A stretch of 64,000 nt of DNA from Bdellovibrionales bacterium (GTDB taxonomy: Bacteria; Bdellovibrionota; Bdellovibrionia; Bdellovibrionales; UBA1609), in contig DAIDIG010000006.1 in NCBI GenBank assembly GCA_027459485.1, positions 1 to 64,000 of the forward strand. The letters are read 5' to 3'. The number at the start of each line of letters is the position of its first letter. Position 1 is the first letter of the stretch. The notes under the pieces are model-generated. The model saw only the letters and a list, made by a program, of their open reading frames with translations, did not search any database and had not been told where the DNA came from. This document shows, in pieces, positions 59,149-64,000 of this stretch. The position numbers and the translations under genes are program-made.

Positions 59149-60399
59149 TTATGATTTGCGGCGGTACGAATGCCAATCGTCTGCCATAATCAGCCGCGCG
59201 CCTTTTTGAAAAGTTAAATATGACCATGCCCAATCGAGCATCACCATGATGCGATTGCGAAATCCGATCAGGTAATAAATGTGAACGATGAGCCAGGTCA
59301 TCCAAGCGAGAAATCCATCAAACTGAACGGGGCCGGCTTGAAGAACGGCGCGCCGGCGGCCGATTGTCGCCATCTGCCCCTTGTTGACGTATTGAAAAGG
59401 TTCAGTTTGCCGCCCCGCAATTTGGCGCAAAATATTTCGCGCTGCGTGTCGCCCTTGTTGTATGGCCACGGGGGCAAGGCCAGGTAGTGCTTGGCCTGGT
59501 GTCAGTTCAAGGTGAGCTTGATCGCCGATCACATACACGTCTCGGTGTTGTGGGAGTGACAAATCCTTACTTACGATCACGCGCCCCGACGAGTCGCACG
59601 CGGCTCCAAGCTGAGCGTTTAAGCTCGATGGCTGGACGCCCGCTGCCCAAATGACCGTGCGAGCCGCCAGAAATTCATCACCTAACCAAACTCCTGACGA
59701 CGTGACATTCGTCACCCGTGAATTCGTGCGCACCTCAACGCCGAGTCGCCCCAGATCGAGAACGGCACGCGCCGAAAGTTTGGCAGAAAATGACGGCAAT
59801 ATGCGCCCGCCAGCCTCGATCAAGATGACGCGACTCTGATTTGGATGAACTTCACGAAAATCGCGTTCGAGTGTATAGCGGGCGATTTCTCCGATTGCCC
59901 CCGCTAATTCGACGCCGGTCGGGCCGCCACCGACGATGATAAAAGTCAGAAGTTCCATTTTGCTTCGAGTGTCTGCTTCCTTTTCAGCTTGTTCGTAGGC
60001 CAGCAGAATTCGGCGTCTGATTTCAGTCGCTTGTTCAAGAGTCTTAAGCCCGGGTGATGCCTCTTCCCACTCCGCGTGGCCGAAATAGCTGTGTTTAGCG
60101 CCACACGCGAGAATCAGATAATTGTATGAGATTTCGTGCCCGTTTGCCTTAATTTTTTTGGCGCTTAAATTGAGACCATGAACATCCGCAAGCCGCACGT
60201 GTATATTCGGTGCGCGCGAAAAAATGCCGCGGATGGGGGTCGCAATATCGGCTGGTGAGAGGCCGGCCGTAGCAACCTGGTAAAGTAAAGGTTGAAACAA
60301 ATGATAATTACGTCGGTCGATAAGTGTGACAAGGATGCTCGGTTTGTTGGCTAGGATTTTAGCGGCATTGAGGCCGCCGAACCCTCCGCCAATAACCAC
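59149..60399 (-). CDS. ndh: Type II NADH dehydrogenase / FAD-dependent oxidoreductase
   Basis: VVIGGGFGGLNAAKIL, LFQPLLYQVATAGLSPADIATPIR, FIIVGGGPTGVELAGAIGEI, VYVIGDQAHL. Confidence 0.93.
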   Translation of the reverse strand: MVIGGGFGGLNAAKILANKPSILVTLIDRRNYHLFQPLLYQVATAGLSPADIATPIRGIFSRAPNIHVRLADVHGLNLSAKKIKANGHEISYNYLILACGAKHSYFGHAEWEEASPGLKTLEQATEIRRRILLAYEQAEKEADTRSKMELLTFIIVGGGPTGVELAGAIGEIARYTLERDFREVHPNQSRVILIEAGGRILPSFSAKLSARAVLDLGRLGVEVRTNSRVTNVTSSGVWLGDEFLAARTVIWAAGVQPSSLNAQLGAACDSSGRVIVSKDLSLPQHRDVYVIGDQAHLELTPGQALPGLAPVAIQQGRHAARNILRQIAGRQTEPFQYVNKGQMATIGRRRAVLQAGPVQFDGFLAWMTWLIVHIYYLIGFRNRIMVMLDWAWSYLTFQKGARLIMADDWHSYRRKS

Positions 60400-60445
60400 G
60401 ACGTGTTGATTCTCGATTGGTGACTCCGCGTAAGAGACTTCATCG

Positions 60446-61102
60446 TTACCTTTTGATTAAACAAAGCTCCGGATCAAATGAGGTGGATCCGTCACTGCAT
60501 GTGGTTAGCCGGTGCTTTTGGTAAGCAAGTACTCCCGCGCCGGTTCCGTAGCCGAGCAGGCTGCCTAACAATCCAAGAGCTGTTGCGGCCGATTCGTCAA
60601 CGAAGACACCCATGCCGACGAAGTAAGCGATGACTGCCCCGCCGGCGGCAAATTCAATTTTGAGCAAGCGATCGTGCGCTTTGCCATTTCGTGCCTTTTG
60701 CATACGCTCGTGAGCATCAAACTCAAACTTCTTCGCGCGATTATATTGAGCAATCGTTAAGCGAGTAAAGTGTGTGGCGGCCGGTACGATCTCGGCTTTT
60801 GCCTGCAAAGTGTTCGGTTGATCAAAAAAAGCATGAAGCAGGCTTTGCTCAGGCACAGCCGCCGAACCAAAAATCACGTAAACTTGAAGCTTTTGAGCGA
60901 ACCCTTCGACATCGTAAAACTGTTCGCGGCACGTCTCGCGATTATTATGAGCTAAACAAAGAGCCTTCTGATGGTCGAGTAACGTCGCGAAGTTGACGGA
61001 TCCAATTTGTGAAGGTCCATTGGGTTGTGCCATAACTAGCGAAGAAGTCGCCGTCGTAGTTGCAACCGCGAGAGCAATGAATAAATAAATAGTTTTCTTC
61101 AT
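60446..61102 (-). CDS. Hypothetical exported protein
   Basis: Signal peptide MKKTIYLFIALAVATTTATSSLVMA; SD GGAGG; start 61102 consistent with upstream promoter. Confidence 0.7.
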   Translation of the reverse strand: MKKTIYLFIALAVATTTATSSLVMAQPNGPSQIGSVNFATLLDHQKALCLAHNNRETCREQFYDVEGFAQKLQVYVIFGSAAVPEQSLLHAFFDQPNTLQAKAEIVPAATHFTRLTIAQYNRAKKFEFDAHERMQKARNGKAHDRLLKIEFAAGGAVIAYFVGMGVFVDESAATALGLLGSLLGYGTGAGVLAYQKHRLTTCSDGSTSFDPELCLIKR

Positions 61103-61133
61103 AAGAGAAAATGCCTCCGTCGTCATTGCAGAG

Positions 61134-61149
61134 TGCAACCGCTGTGCCA
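61134..61149 (-). promoter_or_regulatory. Candidate sigma54 promoter TGGCACAGCGGTTGCA
   Basis: Consensus-perfect TGGCAC-N5-TTGCA on minus strand, GG-N10-GC spacing. Confidence 0.75.
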
Positions 61150-61193
61150 TATTTATACAATTGAGAAATGGGCGCCGTGCTTATCGTGCTGAA

Positions 61194-62036
61194 CTATTTA
61201 CAAAGCGAGGCCCCAAATTTAGGCAATTGATTTGAGTCGTAAATCGCGCCCGATATGCGCTTTTGGCTCAAAAGCGTTTGAACATCCTTAGCATACTGAG
61301 CCGTAGGCGTGGCCGAATGGCGCTCGACCAGAGTCAAAATTTGCCGCTTTTTAAGTTCTTTGAGTAGTCGCAAATCGATCGGCTCGATCGGGAGTGTGAA
61401 TTCTTCTGCGTTCAGTGACATAGTCGGTTCAAGATAAATCGAACTCATGACTCGCGATTTTGCGACTTGAGATGTCGTCGCGCCGACAAGCCAATTCGGA
61501 TTTCTCTGGCGAATCATTTTGGCCGCATCAGCAAAAGGTGTGGTAAGCACAAAATGCTCCGCCAAATTTGCCGATTCGATTGCCTTAAAAAATTGCGTCA
61601 GTTTCGGCGTCGCGGGGTTGTCAATTTTCACATAGTAGTTCGCCCGAGGTAGAGCGTGAATGAGATCATTAAAGCGCAAGACCCTAGCTAAACTTGTGGA
61701 CGGGGTTTGAGTGAGAAAACCATGGCCCAAATGAAGCTCCGAGAGTTTGTTGCTCGGGGCCACAAACCATACGCCATCTTGAGACACGTGAACTAGAACG
61801 CCGAGCACATACTGTTCATTGGCCGCTTGCTTGTAAGCCGGCAGCGTGAAAGGGGCCGCGCCCTGCGACGAATCGCCGCCCCAGGCAACGATGAACGGAT
61901 GAATATTCAAAAGCGGGTGGGGCGGGACGGTATACACCTGCTTGGAGCCCATGACTCTGAGGCCAAATATAACAAGTGCCAGGCCGACGATCGACCCAAA
62001 AGCGATTGTAAAGAGTCTAAAAAACGCGAAGATCAT
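61194..62036 (-). CDS. GDPD-like TIM-barrel protein with apparently lost catalytic residues
   Basis: FIVAWGGDSSQGAAPFTLPAYKQAANEQYVLGVLVHVSQDGVWFVAPSNKL resembles GDPD N-terminal pattern without HR/E-x-D/HD. Confidence 0.5.
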   Translation of the reverse strand: MIFAFFRLFTIAFGSIVGLALVIFGLRVMGSKQVYTVPPHPLLNIHPFIVAWGGDSSQGAAPFTLPAYKQAANEQYVLGVLVHVSQDGVWFVAPSNKLSELHLGHGFLTQTPSTSLARVLRFNDLIHALPRANYYVKIDNPATPKLTQFFKAIESANLAEHFVLTTPFADAAKMIRQRNPNWLVGATTSQVAKSRVMSSIYLEPTMSLNAEEFTLPIEPIDLRLLKELKKRQILTLVERHSATPTAQYAKDVQTLLSQKRISGAIYDSNQLPKFGASLCK

Positions 62037-62141
62037 TTAAGCCTTTTTTTAGCTTATTTAAATTGCCTTTGTCTGTCTATGCGAGTAGTATTCGGCTCGG
62101 TTGTATCGGGATTTTTTAGGGGTTCCAAGAGGTTAGAAGTT

Positions 62142-62546
62142 GTGAATCGGCTCAACCGTAAAATCGAATACGCGTTTATTGCGCTTAAATACATGCGTGG
62201 TAAGTACGCTGGTCAGATCACGACCGTCAAGGAGATTTGCGAGGCCACCGGGATTCCCTTTGACGCCACCTCAAAAGTCATGCAGCAAATGGCTCAGGCG
62301 AAAATTTTGAAGTCCGAGCAAGGCCCAGCGGGCGGTTATTTGCTCACCAGCGACCTGTCAAAAGTCACTTTACACGAAATTATTGAGCTGACGACGGGCT
62401 CTGTAGACGTCGTTCGCTGCTTGAAAAGTAAGCGCGATTGCGAATTTTTGAGAAACTGTAATGTTGTCAGTCCGATGAAAACTTTGAGCCACAAACTGAA
62501 CGAATTTTATCAAACTCTTTCGGTCGCCGAAATTTTGGGGAGCTGA
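62142..62546 (+). CDS. Rrf2 family transcriptional regulator with three-Cys Fe-S ligand motif (probable GTG start)
   Basis: [12 protein letters not shown]...[55 protein letters not shown]; immediately upstream of sufB. Confidence 0.88.
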   Translation: MNRLNRKIEYAFIALKYMRGKYAGQITTVKEICEATGIPFDATSKVMQQMAQAKILKSEQGPAGGYLLTSDLSKVTLHEIIELTTGSVDVVRCLKSKRDCEFLRNCNVVSPMKTLSHKLNEFYQTLSVAEILGS

Positions 62547-62547
62547 G

Positions 62548-64000
62548 ATGACCGATCGTGAAAACAAGACTTCAAACGTCGAGATGATTCAACCGACCGA
62601 TTACAAATACGGTTTTGTAACGGACATTGATACGGATACAGCTCCGATTGGTCTTGATGAAAAGGTTATTCGCTTTATCTCCGCAAAAAAAAATGAGCCG
62701 GAGTGGATGCTCAATTACCGCCTCAAAGCCTATCGACACTGGCTCAACATGAAAGAGCCGACATGGGCCAATGTACACTATCCAAAAATCGATTTTCAAA
62801 AAATTCGTTACTACTCGGCGCCAAAAGCAGCCGGGGCGAAGAAAAATTTCGAGGATCTCGACCCTGAACTCATTCGCACGTTTGAAAGGTTGGGGATACC
62901 GCTGCTTGAGCAAAAGCGCATTTCAGGTGTTGCGATTGATGCGGTTTTTGATAGCGTATCGGTGGGCACAACGCAGAAAGAAACGCTGGCGAAGTATGGA
63001 GTGATTTTTTGCTCGATATCCGAAGCTATTCAGGAGCATCCGGAGCTCGTTAAAAAATATTTCGGTTCGGTTGTGCCATATGCTGACAACTTCTACGCGG
63101 CTCTCAACGCCGCCGTTTTTACGGATGGCTCTTTTTGTTACATCCCTAAAGGCGTACATTGCCCGCTTGATCTCTCGACCTATTTTCGTATCAACGCTAA
63201 AGACACCGGACAATTCGAGCGCACCCTCCTCATCGCGGATGAAGGCAGTTACGTGAACTACCTTGAAGGTTGCACGGCGCCCATGCGCGACGAAAATCAG
63301 TTGCATGCGGCTGTCGTAGAACTTGTCGCCCTCGAACGAGCCGAGATCAATTATTCGACGGTTCAGAACTGGTACACGGGCGATCAAAACGGCGTCGGCG
63401 GTGTTTACAACTTTGTGACAAAACGAGGTAAGTGCGTTGGCAAGAAATCTAAAATTTCTTGGACGCAAGTGGAATCGGGCTCGGCGATCACTTGGAAGTA
63501 CCCAAGCGTGATTTTACAAGGCGAAGAGTCGGTCGGTGAGTTCTATTCGGTAGCGCTCACGCACGATTACATGCAAGCCGATACTGGCACGAAAATGATT
63601 CACATTGGTAAAAATTCTCGAAGCACAATTCTTTCGAAAGGAATTTCAACCGGCAATTCGGTCAACAGTTATCGAGGGCTTGTAAAATTCATGCCGTCAG
63701 CTGACGGCGCCCGCAATTATTCGCAGTGCGATTCGATGCTGGTCGGCTCGAGTTCGCGTGCCTGCACCTTCCCGTCAATCGAGAGTAAAAACCCCACGGC
63801 GATGGTGGAGCATGAAGCCTCGACGTCGCGGATCGGCGAAGACCAGCTTTTTTACCTTGAATCTCGCGGCATAGGCAAAGAGCAGGCGGTATCACTTCTT
63901 GTGAATGGATTTTGCCGCGACGTTTTTAAACACTTACCTCTCGAGTTTTCGGTCGAGGCGGTGAAGTTAATTGAAATGAAACTTGAAAATAGTATCGGAT
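62548..64000 (+). CDS. sufB: Fe-S cluster assembly protein SufB, 3' truncated by window edge
   Basis: My translation from ATG 62548: [28 protein letters not shown]...[37 protein letters not shown]...YLEGCTAP...[16 protein letters not shown]; absent from ORF track because it runs off the edge. Confidence 0.97.
   Translation, partial: MTDRENKTSNVEMIQPTDYKYGFVTDIDTDTAPIGLDEKVIRFISAKKNEPEWMLNYRLKAYRHWLNMKEPTWANVHYPKIDFQKIRYYSAPKAAGAKKNFEDLDPELIRTFERLGIPLLEQKRISGVAIDAVFDSVSVGTTQKETLAKYGVIFCSISEAIQEHPELVKKYFGSVVPYADNFYAALNAAVFTDGSFCYIPKGVHCPLDLSTYFRINAKDTGQFERTLLIADEGSYVNYLEGCTAPMRDENQLHAAVVELVALERAEINYSTVQNWYTGDQNGVGGVYNFVTKRGKCVGKKSKISWTQVESGSAITWKYPSVILQGEESVGEFYSVALTHDYMQADTGTKMIHIGKNSRSTILSKGISTGNSVNSYRGLVKFMPSADGARNYSQCDSMLVGSSSRACTFPSIESKNPTAMVEHEASTSRIGEDQLFYLESRGIGKEQAVSLLVNGFCRDVFKHLPLEFSVEAVKLIEMKLENSIG

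Noticed and set aside
62572-63468. Minus-strand ORFs (62572-62913, 62923-63468) over the right edge
   Set aside because: They are antisense to sufB, which I read directly in the plus strand from 62548.

Overview
A gene-dense 64 kb bacterial chromosomal window. Gene content (Tad/Flp pilus locus, TolB-TolA-TolR-TolQ, GroESL, kynurenine catabolism) and gene style suggest a Bdellovibrionota-like organism; this taxonomy is inference only. Main blocks: (i) 5'-truncated epimerase, DUF4143-type ATPase and MtgA; (ii) a higBA toxin-antitoxin cassette abutting the 3' end of an ABC-2 permease gene, with a displaced second copy of the permease 3' end beyond it; (iii) DusB, a decayed four-helix-bundle (IVS-type) gene, tRNA-Phe, and a cystathionine gamma-synthase-type enzyme; (iv) a minus-strand operon with a eukaryote-like kinase and two T2SF/Tad-like membrane proteins; (v) a 26-aa Lys-rich microprotein with its own promoter, SD and terminator (too short for the ORF track); (vi) mdh-sucC-sucD, ndk, rRNA methyltransferase, TPR lipoprotein, RodZ-like; (vii) nadE and neighbours; (viii) a Tad/Flp pilus locus (26.8-34.9 kb) with a fused CpaE-CpaF ORF, followed by a secreted RHS-like protein and a small secreted protein resembling the Bdellovibrio host-interaction (hit) locus arrangement; (ix) divergent paralogous outer-membrane-like proteins; (x) groES-groEL; (xi) a hybrid kinase lacking the canonical H-box His; (xii) a kynurenine/3-hydroxyanthranilate degradation cluster; (xiii) papain-like peptidase, DUF3332-like lipoprotein, cyclophilin, tol genes, NDH-2; (xiv) Rrf2 regulator and 3'-truncated sufB. 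Regulatory highlights: three sigma54 (-24/-12) promoter candidates with exact GG-N10-GC spacing upstream of mostly uncharacterised genes, and a sigma28/FliA-like promoter upstream of the Flp pilin. No searches were run; all assignments come from reading the sequence and the supplied translations.
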